Assembly: GCF_964036645.1 (NCBI RefSeq)
Contig: NZ_OZ038525.1
Location: forward strand, 4,158,001-4,222,000
Source of the DNA: Tenacibaculum sp. 190524A02b
GTDB taxonomy: Bacteria > Bacteroidota > Bacteroidia > Flavobacteriales > Flavobacteriaceae
Direction: 5' to 3'
DNA length: 64,000 nt
Each line of letters starts with the position of its first letter. Position 1 is the first letter of the stretch. Positions 8,802-18,077 of the stretch are shown here, one piece after another. The position numbers and the translations under genes are program-made. Below the pieces are notes generated by a model. The model was not told the origin of the DNA, did no database searches, and saw nothing but the letters and a program-made list of their open reading frames with translations.

Positions 8802-10250
8802 ATGAAGAAAATATTAGTTGCCAATAGAGGAGAAATTGCTTTGCGGGTAATGCGTACTGCAAAAAAAATGGGAATTAAAACTGTAGCTGTATTTTCTGAA
8901 GCAGACAGAAATTCACCGCATGTTTCTTTTGCAGATGAAGCGGTTTGTATAGGGGCAGCTCCTTCTAATGAATCGTATTTATTAGGTGAAAAAATTATAA
9001 CTGTAGCCAAAGAATTACAGGTAGATGGCATACACCCAGGGTATGGGTTTTTAAGTGAAAATGCTGCTTTTTCAGAAGCTGTAGCCAGTAATGGAATTAC
9101 TTTTATAGGGCCAAAGTCTAAGGCTATAGAAGTTATGGGGAGTAAGTTAGCAGCCAAAGAAGCGGTAAAAGCTTATGATATTCCTATGGTTCCAGGCATA
9201 GAAGAAGCAGTTACAGATGTAGCATATGCTGCTAAAATAGCAGATGAAATTGGGTATCCTATTTTAATTAAAGCTTCTGCTGGAGGCGGAGGAAAAGGAA
9301 TGCGTGTAGTAGAAAAGGCAGAAGATATAAAAGAACAAATGGAGCGAGCTATTTCAGAAGCCACTTCTGCTTTTGGTGATGGTTCTGTATTTATAGAAAA
9401 ATATGTAGGCTCTCCACGTCATATAGAAATTCAAGTATTGGCAGATGGCCATGGAAATATTGTACATTTATTTGAAAGAGAGTGTTCAGTTCAAAGACGT
9501 CATCAAAAAGTAGTAGAAGAAGCACCTTCTAGTGTGTTAACACCTGAAATTCGTGAAAAGATGGGGGAGGCTGCTGTAAAAGTAGCAAAAGCTTGTGATT
9601 ATTTGGGTGCAGGAACTGTAGAGTTTTTATTAGATGAAAATAAAAATTTTTACTTTTTGGAAATGAATACGCGTTTACAGGTTGAGCACCCAGTTACAGA
9701 ATTGATTACTGGGGTAGATTTAGTAGAGGAGCAAATAAAAATAGCTAGAGGTGAGGTTTTGTCTTTTTCGCAAGAAGATTTAACTATTAAGGGTCATGCA
9801 TTAGAACTTCGTGTTTATGCAGAAGATCCTTTAGATGGTTTTACGCCAAGTATAGGAACTTTGGAAACGTATAAAATTCCAAATGGAGAAAATATTAGAG
9901 TAGATGATGGTTTTGAAGAAGGGATGGAAATTCCCATTTATTATGACCCAATGATTTCTAAGTTGATTACTTATGGAGATACAAGAGAAGAAGCCATTCA
10001 ACTTATGAAAAAAGCAATTGATAATTATAAAATTAAAGGAATTGCTACCACATTACCATTTGGGAAATTTGTTTGTGAGCATGAAGCCTTTATTTCTGGT
10101 AATTTTGATACACATTTTGTAAAAAAGTATTATTCAAAAGAAAGTTTAGAGACTACCTATAAAGCAGAAGCTTCAGTTGCTGCAAAAATTGCTTTGCAAC
10201 ACTATTTAAATGAACAACAACTTTTAAAAGTACCTACTCGTGAAATCTAA
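8802..10250 (+). CDS. Biotin carboxylase subunit of an acyl-CoA carboxylase
   Basis: The 482 aa protein begins [24 protein letters not shown], the classical start of biotin carboxylases. It has the ATP-grasp glycine-rich loop [14 protein letters not shown], the catalytic region [14 protein letters not shown] and the C-terminal B domain. It uses ATP and bicarbonate to carboxylate biotin on the carrier protein. At about 480 residues it is longer than E. coli AccC (about 450) and matches the stand-alone alpha chains of propionyl/acyl-CoA carboxylases whose carrier is a separate protein. Its last 11 nt overlap the carboxyltransferase gene, so the subunits are translationally coupled. Whether acetyl- or propionyl-CoA is the substrate depends on the beta subunit. 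Confidence 0.93.
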   Translation: MKKILVANRGEIALRVMRTAKKMGIKTVAVFSEADRNSPHVSFADEAVCIGAAPSNESYLLGEKIITVAKELQVDGIHPGYGFLSENAAFSEAVASNGITFIGPKSKAIEVMGSKLAAKEAVKAYDIPMVPGIEEAVTDVAYAAKIADEIGYPILIKASAGGGGKGMRVVEKAEDIKEQMERAISEATSAFGDGSVFIEKYVGSPRHIEIQVLADGHGNIVHLFERECSVQRRHQKVVEEAPSSVLTPEIREKMGEAAVKVAKACDYLGAGTVEFLLDENKNFYFLEMNTRLQVEHPVTELITGVDLVEEQIKIARGEVLSFSQEDLTIKGHALELRVYAEDPLDGFTPSIGTLETYKIPNGENIRVDDGFEEGMEIPIYYDPMISKLITYGDTREEAIQLMKKAIDNYKIKGIATTLPFGKFVCEHEAFISGNFDTHFVKKYYSKESLETTYKAEASVAAKIALQHYLNEQQLLKVPTREI

Positions 10251-11781
10251 AATAGAACAATTACAACATAAATTAACCGAAGCCAAATTAGGTGGAGGAG
10301 AAAAGCGTATTAACAGTCAGCATAAAAAAGGAAAGTTAACAGCTCGTGAACGTATCGATTATTTTTTAGATGAAGGTTCTTTTGAAGAAATAGGCATCTT
10401 AGTTACGCATCGTACTACCGATTTTGGTATGGAAAATCAAAAGTTTTATGGAGATGGTGTAGTAACAGGTTATGGTACTGTTAATGGTAGACTAGTTTAC
10501 GTTTTTGCGCAAGATTTTACAGTTTTTGGAGGCTCTTTATCAGAAACACATGCTGAGAAAATTTGCAAAATTATGGACTTAGCAGTGAAAGTAGGAGCGC
10601 CATTAATTGGTTTGAACGATTCTGGCGGTGCAAGAATCCAAGAAGGCGTTCGATCATTAGGTGGTTATGCTGATATTTTTTACAGAAATGTGCAAGCCTC
10701 TGGAGTGATTCCTCAAATTTCAGCTATTATGGGACCTTGTGCTGGTGGAGCAGTGTATTCTCCTGCCATGACGGATTTTACAATCATGGTTGAAAATTCA
10801 AGTTATATGTTTGTTACTGGGCCTAACGTAGTAAAAACAGTAACAAATGAAGAAGTAACTTCTGAAGAATTAGGAGGTGCAAGTGCACATTCAACTAAAT
10901 CGGGAGTAACGCATTTAACAGCAGCTAATGATGTACAATGTTTGGAAGATATTAAAACATTATTGAGTTATATGCCGCAAAATAATCAAGAAGTAACGCA
11001 AAAACTGCCCTATACGTTGGCGGATGAATATAGACAAGAGTTAGCAACTATTATTCCTGATAGTGCTAATAAACCTTATGATATGCGTGCAGTGATTAAT
11101 GGTATTGCCGATACGGATTCTTTTTTTGAAATTCATAAAGACTATGCGGAAAATATTGTGGTTGGTTTTGCTAGGTTAGGAGGCAGAAGTATTGGAATTG
11201 TGGCTAATCAACCTATGAGTTTAGCAGGATGTTTAGATGTAAATAGTTCCAAAAAAGCCGCTCGTTTTACACGTTTTTGTGATTGCTTCAATATTCCTTT
11301 ATTGGTATTAGTAGATGTACCAGGGTTTTTACCAGGAACGGATCAAGAATGGAATGCTATTATTACCAATGGAGCAAAATTATTATATGCGCTTAGTGAA
11401 GCTACAGTACCTAGAGTTAGTGTAATTACACGTAAAGCTTATGGAGGAGCTTATGATGTAATGAACTCTAAACATATTGGTTCTGATATGAATTTTGCAT
11501 GGCCATCTGCAGAGATTGCAGTAATGGGAGCTAAAGGAGCTAGTGAAATTATCTTTAAAAAAGAAATAGCGGAAGCAGCAAATAAAGAAGCGAAGCTATT
11601 AGAGAAGGAAGCAGAGTATGCGGATTTATTTGCAAATCCTTACACAGCAGCTGAACGTGGATTTGTAGATGAGGTTATTTTACCAGAAGAAACCCGTAGA
11701 AAATTAATAAAAGCTTTTGCCATGTTAGAAGGCAAGAAAGTGGATAGACCTAAAAGAAAGCATGGGAATATTCCTTTGTAG
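10240..11781 (+). CDS. Acyl-CoA carboxylase beta subunit (propionyl-CoA carboxylase type)
   Basis: The 513 aa protein is a fused-type carboxyltransferase with two crotonase-like halves: [15 protein letters not shown]...[17 protein letters not shown]...[12 protein letters not shown] in the first and [17 protein letters not shown]...[13 protein letters not shown]...[14 protein letters not shown] in the second. It transfers the carboxyl group from carboxybiotin to an acyl-CoA, probably propionyl-CoA, giving methylmalonyl-CoA. The start is a GTG at 10240, overlapping the end of the biotin carboxylase gene by 11 nt; no better ATG exists nearby and the MKSKIEQLQ start matches the family. In Bacteroidota this enzyme usually links propionate or odd-chain and branched-chain degradation to succinyl-CoA. 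Confidence 0.9.
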   Translation: MKSKIEQLQHKLTEAKLGGGEKRINSQHKKGKLTARERIDYFLDEGSFEEIGILVTHRTTDFGMENQKFYGDGVVTGYGTVNGRLVYVFAQDFTVFGGSLSETHAEKICKIMDLAVKVGAPLIGLNDSGGARIQEGVRSLGGYADIFYRNVQASGVIPQISAIMGPCAGGAVYSPAMTDFTIMVENSSYMFVTGPNVVKTVTNEEVTSEELGGASAHSTKSGVTHLTAANDVQCLEDIKTLLSYMPQNNQEVTQKLPYTLADEYRQELATIIPDSANKPYDMRAVINGIADTDSFFEIHKDYAENIVVGFARLGGRSIGIVANQPMSLAGCLDVNSSKKAARFTRFCDCFNIPLLVLVDVPGFLPGTDQEWNAIITNGAKLLYALSEATVPRVSVITRKAYGGAYDVMNSKHIGSDMNFAWPSAEIAVMGAKGASEIIFKKEIAEAANKEAKLLEKEAEYADLFANPYTAAERGFVDEVILPEETRRKLIKAFAMLEGKKVDRPKRKHGNIPL

Positions 11782-11814
11782 TTAGAAGGTTATACAACTA
11801 ACAATAAAGTACTA

Positions 11815-12216
11815 TCAGAATTTAAGTTTTTGTCTATTAGACTTTTTTTCTGATAGTATCTTTTTTTGATCTAATCTTTTTTGAATGGCTGACTTTTTAG
11901 GTTTTGTTAGTTTTCTCTTTTTTCTTTTCTTTAAACTTTCCTTTATTAGTGCTACAAATTTTTGAATAGCAATTTCCTTATTTCGGTATTGTGATCTACT
12001 TTCTTGACAAGTTATGATTAAGTTACCTTCTATCGTTAATTTACGAGTCAAATTTTTAAGGAGCAATTCTTTTTCTGTTTCAGAAAGTACTTGTGATTTT
12101 TGTACGTTAAAAACCAACTCAATTTTAGTAGATACTTTATTTACATGTTGTCCACCAGCTCCTGAGCTTCTAACAGCTTTAAAAGAAAGTTCGTTAATTA
12201 ATTGCTTAATATTCAT
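11815..12216 (-). CDS. arfB: Ribosome-rescue peptidyl-tRNA hydrolase ArfB (YaeJ)
   Basis: The 133 aa protein is a single release-factor catalytic domain with the GGQ motif in SSGAGGQHVNKV (about residues 17-28) and no codon-recognition domains. The C-terminus is a long lysine/arginine-rich tail (ESLKKRKKRKLTKPKK...). That architecture is ArfB: the basic tail enters the empty mRNA channel of stalled ribosomes and the GGQ loop hydrolyses the peptidyl-tRNA. It ends convergently with the carboxylase operon and starts 2 nt after the kinase gene, so it is probably the last gene of the thiamine-binding protein/pnuC/kinase operon, a co-transcription without obvious functional link. Confidence 0.93.
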   Translation of the reverse strand: MNIKQLINELSFKAVRSSGAGGQHVNKVSTKIELVFNVQKSQVLSETEKELLLKNLTRKLTIEGNLIITCQESRSQYRNKEIAIQKFVALIKESLKKRKKRKLTKPKKSAIQKRLDQKKILSEKKSNRQKLKF

Positions 12217-12218
12217 TA

Positions 12219-12872
12219 CTAGAAAGAGAAATGGGTTATATCTCCTTGTTGATGCATAAAATGCATATCAAAATCATTTAAAGTATCAGAAAAAGAATAT
12301 AAGTTTTCTTTAGTAGCTAATAAATCATCAATAATACTTACAGCCTTTTGTAACCGGGTTTCTTTATCTCCTTTTAATAAAACATATGGCCTGTTGTATT
12401 TTTTCAAGGCATTTTCAAAAGCCATAAACATTTCTAATCGTTGCTCGGGTCTATCTCTTAAATCATCTTCTTCCCAAGGTGTATCAATATAGGTCAAAAA
12501 ATAAATATCATAGGTGTTATTTACTGCCGCTTTATCTAATATTGGATCCACAAATCCACCGTAATATTCTTCAGAATACACTTTAGTTTCCAGTAAATCG
12601 GTATCGCAAATTAGAATTTTATCTGCCTTTTTAGCTAAACTATTTTCTAATTGTATTTGACCTTCAGCAATAGGCAATATGTCTGATTGTTCACATACTT
12701 TACGCTCATTATTCCATTTGTCTTGCAAATAATCTCTGGCAAACTCAGGTGCCCAAACGGTATTGTAATGACGTGCTAATTGCCTTGATAAAGTGGTTTT
12801 TCCAGTGCTTTCTGGACCAAATAAAACTACTTTAATTAAGTTAATTGGTTGTTGTTTAAGTTTTTTTTCCAT
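12219..12872 (-). CDS. NadR-type nucleoside kinase (P-loop NTPase)
   Basis: The 217 aa protein has the Walker A motif FGPESTGKTT near residue 19, followed by LSRQLARHY and WAPEFARDYL, matching the ribosylnicotinamide kinase domain of NadR without its NMN adenylyltransferase or DNA-binding domains. The later segment DTPWEEDDLRDRPEQR matches the lid of that family. NadR kinases phosphorylate nicotinamide riboside to NMN and trap it after PnuC uptake. The gene overlaps the PnuC-type transporter by 37 nt, so the pair is a transport-and-trapping unit. Because a thiamine-binding protein is the first gene of the operon, a role in thiamine salvage is an alternative. Confidence 0.85.
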   Translation of the reverse strand: MEKKLKQQPINLIKVVLFGPESTGKTTLSRQLARHYNTVWAPEFARDYLQDKWNNERKVCEQSDILPIAEGQIQLENSLAKKADKILICDTDLLETKVYSEEYYGGFVDPILDKAAVNNTYDIYFLTYIDTPWEEDDLRDRPEQRLEMFMAFENALKKYNRPYVLLKGDKETRLQKAVSIIDDLLATKENLYSFSDTLNDFDMHFMHQQGDITHFSF

Positions 12873-13465
12873 GCTAAATATCCTAAAATTGCAATAACCG
12901 TAAATAATAAATATTGAAAGCTAGTAAAGGTAAATCCTTTATATAAATATAAGGGAACTGAAATAATATCGCCAATTATCCAATATATCCAATTTTCAAT
13001 TTTTCTTCTAGCCATTAACCACATTCCTACAAAGAAAATGGCAGTAGTAACCGTATCTATATAAGCTGTCCAGTTATTCCATTTGTCAAAACTTACATAT
13101 ACTAAATACACAAACACTAAAGTTCCTACAAAAATAATTAAACTAATTTTTTTCTCTTTAGTGGTAGTTCTTGAAATTGGAGTTACCCGCTCATCATCTA
13201 CTTTACGAGTCCATATATACCAACCATACACACTCATAGCAAAATAGTAGGCATTAATCATCATATCTCCTAACAACTCCCATTTTAAAAGTAAGTATAC
13301 AAAAATAGCGGTACTAATCATTCCTGTAGGAAATACCCAGATGTTATTCTTTTTAGAACACCAAACTGATAAAAAACCAAAAAAAACGGCAATAATTTCT
13401 AGCCAAATATCTATAGGATTATAAGTAGCGTATTGCCCAAAAAGGAAATCAAAAATTTGGTTCAT
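12836..13465 (-). CDS. PnuC-family vitamin transporter
   Basis: The 209 aa protein has about seven hydrophobic segments and the PnuC signatures WLEIIAVFFGFLSVWCSKKNNIWVFPTG and YAFxx-like YYFAMSVYGWYIW, plus WIYWIIGDIISVPLYLYKG near the C-terminus. PnuC proteins are facilitators for nicotinamide riboside, while the related PnuT and PnuX carry thiamine and riboflavin. The start is the ATG at 13465; the longer frame begins with TTG. It overlaps the thiamine-binding gene upstream by 17 nt and the kinase gene downstream by 37 nt. The kinase argues for nicotinamide riboside, the first gene for thiamine; the sequence alone does not decide. Confidence 0.88.
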   Translation of the reverse strand: MNQIFDFLFGQYATYNPIDIWLEIIAVFFGFLSVWCSKKNNIWVFPTGMISTAIFVYLLLKWELLGDMMINAYYFAMSVYGWYIWTRKVDDERVTPISRTTTKEKKISLIIFVGTLVFVYLVYVSFDKWNNWTAYIDTVTTAIFFVGMWLMARRKIENWIYWIIGDIISVPLYLYKGFTFTSFQYLLFTVIAILGYLAWKKNLNNNQLT

Positions 13466-13709
13466 AATTACTCCTGTCAGATTTAACAATTTTCATTAAT
13501 AAAATACCATTGTCTATTAATTCAAACGAGTTTTTTAACTCAGAAGTAACTAACTGCATTACTTCATCATACTCGCCATATACCTGCGTACTTAACGGAT
13601 TTTCTAAAATAGTTAAACCAGAAGCCCTCAATTTTTTAATAAAGTTAATTATTGGTTCTTCAAATTCATTTTGAAGTGGGGTTAATGTTAATTCTACTGA
13701 AATTTTCAT
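13449..13709 (-). CDS. Thiamine-binding (YkoF/MTH1187-like) protein
   Basis: The 86 aa protein matches the Thiamine_BP (formerly DUF77) family: it opens MKISVELTLTPLQ, then EEPIINFIKKLRASGLTI and ENPLSTQVYGEYDEVM. These small ferredoxin-like proteins form tetramers and, as in YkoF, bind thiamine or its pyrimidine moiety in the cytoplasm. It is the promoter-proximal gene of an operon with a PnuC-type transporter, a NadR-type kinase and arfB. A -7 box lies 24 bp upstream, and beyond it is the periodic TGTACA array, so this operon is likely under a specific DNA-binding regulator and not a riboswitch; I see no TPP aptamer here. Confidence 0.85.
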   Translation of the reverse strand: MKISVELTLTPLQNEFEEPIINFIKKLRASGLTILENPLSTQVYGEYDEVMQLVTSELKNSFELIDNGILLMKIVKSDRSNYEPNF

Positions 13710-13732
13710 GTATTTCTAAAAAATGTGAATAG

Positions 13733-13740
13733 CAAAGATA
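13733..13740 (-). promoter_or_regulatory. -7 box of the thiamine-binding/pnuC operon
   Basis: The reverse strand reads TATCTTTG, an exact TAnnTTTG match, 24 bp before the start codon at 13709. The nearest TGTACA site lies 34 bp further upstream. Confidence 0.55.
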
Positions 13741-13773
13741 AATTTAATCAGCTAATACTTGTATTTTTAAATC

Positions 13774-13895
13774 TGTACAAGAAAAAATATTTTTTATTTT
13801 TTCATTGTACAAAAGTGTACAATTATTTTTAAAACTTTTTTTTTCGTTGTACACATCTGTACAATCAAATATTTTTTTTCAAAAAAGATTGTACA
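13774..13895. promoter_or_regulatory. Array of six TGTACA sites with 42-bp periodicity (probable operators)
   Basis: TGTACA occurs at 13774, 13806, 13816, 13848, 13858 and 13890, so the steps are 32, 10, 32, 10 and 32 bp. The middle four form two 18-bp dyads, TTGTACA-N4-TGTACAA, at 13805-13822 and 13847-13864. The outer two are single half-sites flanked by degenerate partners. Intervening 26-bp spacers are AT-rich and not conserved in sequence. 10, 32 and 42 bp are close to 1, 3 and 4 turns of B-DNA, so all sites face the same side of the helix. The array lies directly upstream of the promoter of the thiamine-binding protein operon, which suits cooperative binding by a dimeric regulator. The regulator is not identified. 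Confidence 0.75.
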
Positions 13896-13944
13896 AAAAT
13901 AACATGGGTATTCTTTAGTGATGAATTGTGTGTTTGAAAAACCT

Positions 13945-14916
13945 TTATATATTTTTGTTGATTATTCTTTGTAGTTCTTTTTCACTGATCTTTTTCATGT
14001 TTAATTTTAATTCTGAGTTATTGTGAGATTCATGTAGTTCAATTTTGTCGTAGTATGTTTGGTCTTTTGAGCTTCCAAAAATTATAATATTCGTTCTGTT
14101 GCTTACAGGAATATCTTCAAAGAGTAAGTCATTTTTAAGTCTTGAAAAAGTAACGAAGGATTTTAAACTATCATATTTTATATACATCCCAAAACCTGAG
14201 AATTTATTGAGTTTATCTTTTAATGAAAAATTAATTCGAGGTAAATCCTTTACAAAACGATCAATATTAATCCAACTCCATGAGTTGTTATTTAAAACAA
14301 AATAATCTCTAACTTTTTTCCTAATGGTATTTTTAACTAAGACTCTTTTTTTGAATGAAGGTAATGAGTCTTCTAAAATTCTATGCATTATACTAATTCC
14401 TCCTCCTACGTCTTCTAGAGCTTCTACATAGTTTTGATTGGTAATTTCCCATTAGATATTGCCTATTGAATCGGTTTCTGAAAGAAAAATATCATTATCT
14501 TTTAATTTTCCTTTAGGCGGATAAACAATAATGTTAGTATCTTTTTTAAGTTTCAGTTTTTTTCCGTTGGAAGTAAATACAACTTTTAAAACACCAGAAG
14601 TTTCAAGCAGTTCATTATCGGTAGTTACCGTTTGAATGTTTCTGTATAGAATTTCTTTAAAATCGTATAACTCGATTAATTCTAGTTGTACTTTTTGATT
14701 TTCCTTTAGTTCAAAAAAATCTCTAGAGTAGAATATTTTTGTGCCATGTTTGCCAATAACTTCTTTATACTCTATGGTGTCTAAATTAAAAAGTTGAGGT
14801 TTTTCGGTTATAAAATTCGCTAAGTAGTTTTTAGGAATGAAAGGTTCTTGGTTTTCTTTTTTACAGTTGCTAAAACTTAAAGAAAAAGCAAGTACTAAAA
14901 AGTAGTGTAGTTTCAT
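13945..14916 (-). pseudogene. Lipoprotein gene interrupted by one in-frame stop codon
   Basis: The reading frame starting at 14916 encodes a lipoprotein signal (MKLHYFLVLAFSLSFSNC) and runs to a TAA at 14452-14454. The same frame then continues without another stop for 168 codons to 13945. The sequence across the stop is coherent protein (SETDSIGNI-stop-WEITNQNYVEALEDVGGG), so this looks like one gene of about 323 residues with a nonsense mutation (a single base change from, for example, AAA or CAA). The first half contains a pattern (GTKIFY...VQLELIEL...LETSGVLKVVF) seen in Bacteroidota envelope proteins with ZU5-like beta domains. Full-length function is unknown. The second half could be translated from an ATG at 14388 but would lack an export signal. 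Confidence 0.8.
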
Positions 14917-15018
14917 AGTAATTGATAAGTGTTAAATTAAAGTGGTTACTTTAACAAAACCTATACCAAAAAACTATAGGTATTCAATTTATAGGTGAGC
15001 TTTTAATTTTAATAAGTG

Positions 15019-15645
15019 TTAATACGCATACACACATGTAAACCCATCAAACTCTAAAAAGTTAATACTGTAATCAGAAGAATCTCCTTTGTAGTTTATT
15101 TTTCCAGTAGTTTTTCCATCAGCAAAAGCAAAATCTTCAATATAAATATGGTCTCTAAAAAGTAGTTTTTTCTTTCCGTATATCTTATACAAACTCTCTT
15201 TAGCTCCCCAAACAATTGTTAATTTACTAACTAAAGCGTTATGATTAGCAATAGTTCTATATTCTTCAATTGGTGTAAATTTCCTAGCAATTTTTACAAT
15301 TTTATCACGCTGCTTTTCAATATCAATTCCTACAGGATAGTCATCTGAAATAATAATACCTGAAAAATTGAAAGAATGTGTAATAGATATAAATTTTCCG
15401 TCTTTTAAATGAGGTTTCCCAAACTCATCATAAATTAAATCATTATCAGAATATCCAACCTCTTTTAATAAATGGCGTACACTTAAAAAACCTCTTTGAT
15501 GCAATTCAGATTTCATCCCATTTACACGGTTTAAACTACTTTCAGTTAGTTGAATTCCTTCTGATAAATCAGAGAAAGATTCCTCAATCTTCCAAATCAA
15601 GGCTTTAGTAGTATCTGTAACTGTTGCTGTTTTATATAGAGGCAT
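15019..15645 (-). CDS. 4'-phosphopantetheinyl transferase (Sfp superfamily)
   Basis: The 208 aa protein has the superfamily signatures in order: SITHSFNFSGIIIS (substrate loop), VGIDIEKQRDK (Mg2+-binding GxDxE) near residue 110 and WGAKESLYKIYG (KExxxK). These enzymes transfer the phosphopantetheine arm from coenzyme A to a carrier protein serine. Length fits the pseudodimeric Sfp class, longer than AcpS (about 125 aa), so it may serve fatty-acid ACP or secondary metabolism carriers. No carrier protein or synthase gene lies nearby. It is divergent from ahcY with 62 bp between the start codons. Confidence 0.9.
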   Translation of the reverse strand: MPLYKTATVTDTTKALIWKIEESFSDLSEGIQLTESSLNRVNGMKSELHQRGFLSVRHLLKEVGYSDNDLIYDEFGKPHLKDGKFISITHSFNFSGIIISDDYPVGIDIEKQRDKIVKIARKFTPIEEYRTIANHNALVSKLTIVWGAKESLYKIYGKKKLLFRDHIYIEDFAFADGKTTGKINYKGDSSDYSINFLEFDGFTCVYAY

Positions 15646-15664
15646 AAATTAAAAAGTTATTCCG

Positions 15665-15672
15665 TAACTTTG
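15665..15672 (+). promoter_or_regulatory. -7 box of ahcY
   Basis: TAACTTTG is an exact TAnnTTTG match, 35 bp before the ahcY start. No SAH riboswitch is visible in the short leader. Confidence 0.5.
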
Positions 15673-15707
15673 TAGCTCGGAAAATTCGATAATAAATATA
15701 CAAAAAT

Positions 15708-17024
15708 ATGAGCACAAATGCTACAACATATGTACCGCACAAAGTTAAAGATATTTCTTTAGCGGATTGGGGTAGAAAAGAAATTGAATTAGCTGAGGCT
15801 GAAATGCCTGGTTTAATGAGTTTGCGTGAAGAGTATAAAGATGAGCAACCTTTAAAAGGAGCTAGAATTGCTGGTTGTTTACACATGACTATTCAAACTG
15901 CTGTTTTAATTGAAACTTTACAAGCTTTAGGTGCAGAAGTTACTTGGAGTTCATGTAATATTTTTTCTACGCAAGATCAGGCTGCTGCTGCTATTGCTGC
16001 TGCTGGTACTGCTGTATACGCTTGGAAAGGAATGAACGAAGAAGAGTTTGATTGGTGTATTGAGCAAACCTTATTTTTTGGTGAAGAGAAAAAGCCTTTA
16101 AACATGATTTTAGATGATGGTGGAGATTTAACAAACATGGTATTAGATAAATATCCTCATTTAGTAGATGGAATTAAAGGATTGTCTGAAGAAACTACAA
16201 CAGGAGTACACCGTTTATATGAGCGTATGAAAAATGGTACATTACCAATGCCAGCTATCAATGTAAACGATTCTGTAACTAAGTCTAAGTTTGATAACAA
16301 ATATGGTTGTAAAGAATCTGCGGTAGATGCTATTCGTAGAGCAACTGATGTAATGCTAGCAGGAAAACGTGTAGTTGTTTGTGGATATGGAGATGTAGGT
16401 AAAGGTACCGCAGCTTCTTTCCGTGGGGCAGGAAGTATTGTTACTGTTACTGAAATTGATCCAATTTGTGCGTTGCAAGCAGCTATGGATGGTTTTGAAG
16501 TAAAGAAACTAGAAACAGTTGTTGGTAAGGCTGATATTGTAATTACTACTACAGGGAACAAAGACATTGTACGTGGTGAGCACTTTGAAGCAATGAAAGA
16601 CAAAACGATAGTTTGTAATATTGGACATTTTGATAATGAGATTGACATGGCTTGGATGAATGGAAATCATGGAGATTCTAAAGTTGAAATCAAACCTCAA
16701 GTAGATAAGTATACAGTTAAAGGAAATGATATTATAGTTTTAGCAGAAGGACGTTTAGTAAACTTAGGTTGTGCTACTGGACACCCAAGTTTTGTAATGT
16801 CTAACTCGTTTACCAACCAAACATTAGCTCAAATTGAATTGTGGAAAAATTCAGAAGCTTATAAAAATGAAGTGTATATGTTGCCAAAACATTTAGATGA
16901 AAAAGTAGCAAAATTACATTTAGCTAAAATTGGAGTTGAGTTAACTGAGTTGCGCCAAGACCAAGCAGAATATATTGGTGTTACTATTGAAGGACCATAC
17001 AAACCTGAGCACTACAGATACTAG
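15708..17024 (+). CDS. ahcY: S-adenosylhomocysteine hydrolase
   Basis: The 438 aa protein shows the substrate-binding blocks [21 protein letters not shown] and [18 protein letters not shown], the NAD-binding Rossmann motif [20 protein letters not shown], and the C-terminal [10 protein letters not shown] that closes over the neighbouring subunit's NAD. It splits SAH into adenosine and homocysteine and so keeps methyltransferases from product inhibition. Length fits the family; the ATG at 15708 is the only good start and follows a -7 box. It is a single-gene unit ending in a strong terminator. Confidence 0.97.
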   Translation: MSTNATTYVPHKVKDISLADWGRKEIELAEAEMPGLMSLREEYKDEQPLKGARIAGCLHMTIQTAVLIETLQALGAEVTWSSCNIFSTQDQAAAAIAAAGTAVYAWKGMNEEEFDWCIEQTLFFGEEKKPLNMILDDGGDLTNMVLDKYPHLVDGIKGLSEETTTGVHRLYERMKNGTLPMPAINVNDSVTKSKFDNKYGCKESAVDAIRRATDVMLAGKRVVVCGYGDVGKGTAASFRGAGSIVTVTEIDPICALQAAMDGFEVKKLETVVGKADIVITTTGNKDIVRGEHFEAMKDKTIVCNIGHFDNEIDMAWMNGNHGDSKVEIKPQVDKYTVKGNDIIVLAEGRLVNLGCATGHPSFVMSNSFTNQTLAQIELWKNSEAYKNEVYMLPKHLDEKVAKLHLAKIGVELTELRQDQAEYIGVTIEGPYKPEHYRY

Positions 17025-17050
17025 AAAATAAATAATTTCTATAAAATCAA

Positions 17051-17080
17051 AAAGACTGTCTTTAATAAGACAGTCTTTTT
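17051..17080 (+). terminator. Rho-independent terminator of ahcY
   Basis: AAAGACTGTC pairs with GACAGTCTTT, followed by a T-run. It lies 27 nt after the stop codon. Confidence 0.88.
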
Positions 17081-17311
17081 CAGTTTAATTATCATTATTG
17101 ATTAATCCCCCAATTATCAAAATGATTCCCCTTGTATATTACACCACAAATATGGGACTAAAATATAATTTAATAAAAGCTTAATGTATATTCTGCTTTT
17201 TAACATGTATAATTGGTAATTTTAATGTTATAACAGGTTTTTTTTGTCTTGTTTTTTTAGTATCTTACTGTGTTGCCCATTTTAATTTTAAGATTTTATG
17301 GGTTACATTTG
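17081..17311 (+). promoter_or_regulatory. Intergenic region with -7 box for the LytTR/LytS operon
   Basis: The stretch between the ahcY terminator and the response-regulator gene holds no coding frame or RNA gene that I can see. TACATTTG at 17304-17311 is an exact TAnnTTTG match, 25 bp before the start codon. No TTG sits at the usual -33 distance; the nearest upstream TTG is at 17273. Confidence 0.5.
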
Positions 17312-17336
17312 ATACAAATAGAAAGGTAAAGGTATT

Positions 17337-18071
17337 ATGTTAAAAGCTGTAATTGTAGATGATGAACCTAAGGCAATACAAGGGCTTACTTGGGAGTTGT
17401 CAAACTTCAGTAATGATATAGAGGTGATAACCACCTTTAATGAAGCGGATGAAGCCATTAATTATTTAAACTCAAACACAATAGATTGTTTGTTTTTAGA
17501 TATTGAAATGCCTACAATGGACGGTTTTCAATTGCTGAAAAAGTTAGAAAAAAAAGATTTTGCAATTGTAATTACTACTGCTTATAATGAGTATGCTATT
17601 AAAGCTTTAAAAAATCAAGCTATTGATTATTTGCTAAAACCTATTGACTCTGATGACTTAGAAGAAACGTTAAATAGAATTAAAAGTTATCATTCAAAAA
17701 CAAGCAGTGTTAGTAAGTTTGATCAAATTTTATCTAGTTTTAACCAAAAGTTTAACAGACGCAAAATAACTATTAGTACAGATGGAAAGCTTATTTTTCT
17801 AGAACAATCTGAAATTTTATTTGTTGAGTCAGATGGGAACTATTGTTCTATTCATACAACTAACAATAAAAAAATTGTAATAACTAAAAAATTAAAAGAA
17901 GTTAATACCTTACTTCCTGAAGATCATTTTTTCAGAATCCATAATTCTTACATTATTAATTTAAATAAGATAAAAGAATTTTTAAAGTCTGATGGATATG
18001 TTATACTGGAAAACAATCATAAAATTCCGGTTTCTAGACAAAAAAAATCCGATTTTTTAGACAAATTTTAA
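17337..18071 (+). CDS. LytTR-family response regulator
   Basis: The 244 aa protein has a receiver domain (1-120) with the acidic pocket VDDE, the phospho-acceptor Asp55 in LFLDIEMP and the conserved KP in LLKPIDSDD. The C-terminal LytTR DNA-binding domain (about 140-244) carries ILFVESDGNYCSIHT and FFRIHNSYIINLNKI. LytTR regulators bind imperfect direct repeats and often control envelope or stress functions. The partner histidine kinase starts 6 nt downstream, so the two form a two-component operon. Which stimulus it answers to and which genes it controls cannot be read here. Confidence 0.93.
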   Translation: MLKAVIVDDEPKAIQGLTWELSNFSNDIEVITTFNEADEAINYLNSNTIDCLFLDIEMPTMDGFQLLKKLEKKDFAIVITTAYNEYAIKALKNQAIDYLLKPIDSDDLEETLNRIKSYHSKTSSVSKFDQILSSFNQKFNRRKITISTDGKLIFLEQSEILFVESDGNYCSIHTTNNKKIVITKKLKEVNTLLPEDHFFRIHNSYIINLNKIKEFLKSDGYVILENNHKIPVSRQKKSDFLDKF

Positions 18072-18077
18072 ACTTTA

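Noticed and set aside
8644..9364. Reverse-strand open frames within the carboxylase operon
   Set aside because: They are antisense shadows of well-supported biotin-carboxylase genes.
13774..13895. CRISPR-like array suggested by the regular 42-bp period
   Set aside because: Only 6-7 bp are conserved per unit and the spacers are all AT-rich promoter-like sequence, so it is an operator array and not repeats with unique spacers.
13945..14388. Separate 147 aa gene
   Set aside because: It is in the same frame as the upstream lipoprotein fragment, separated by a single stop, and lacks any export signal of its own.
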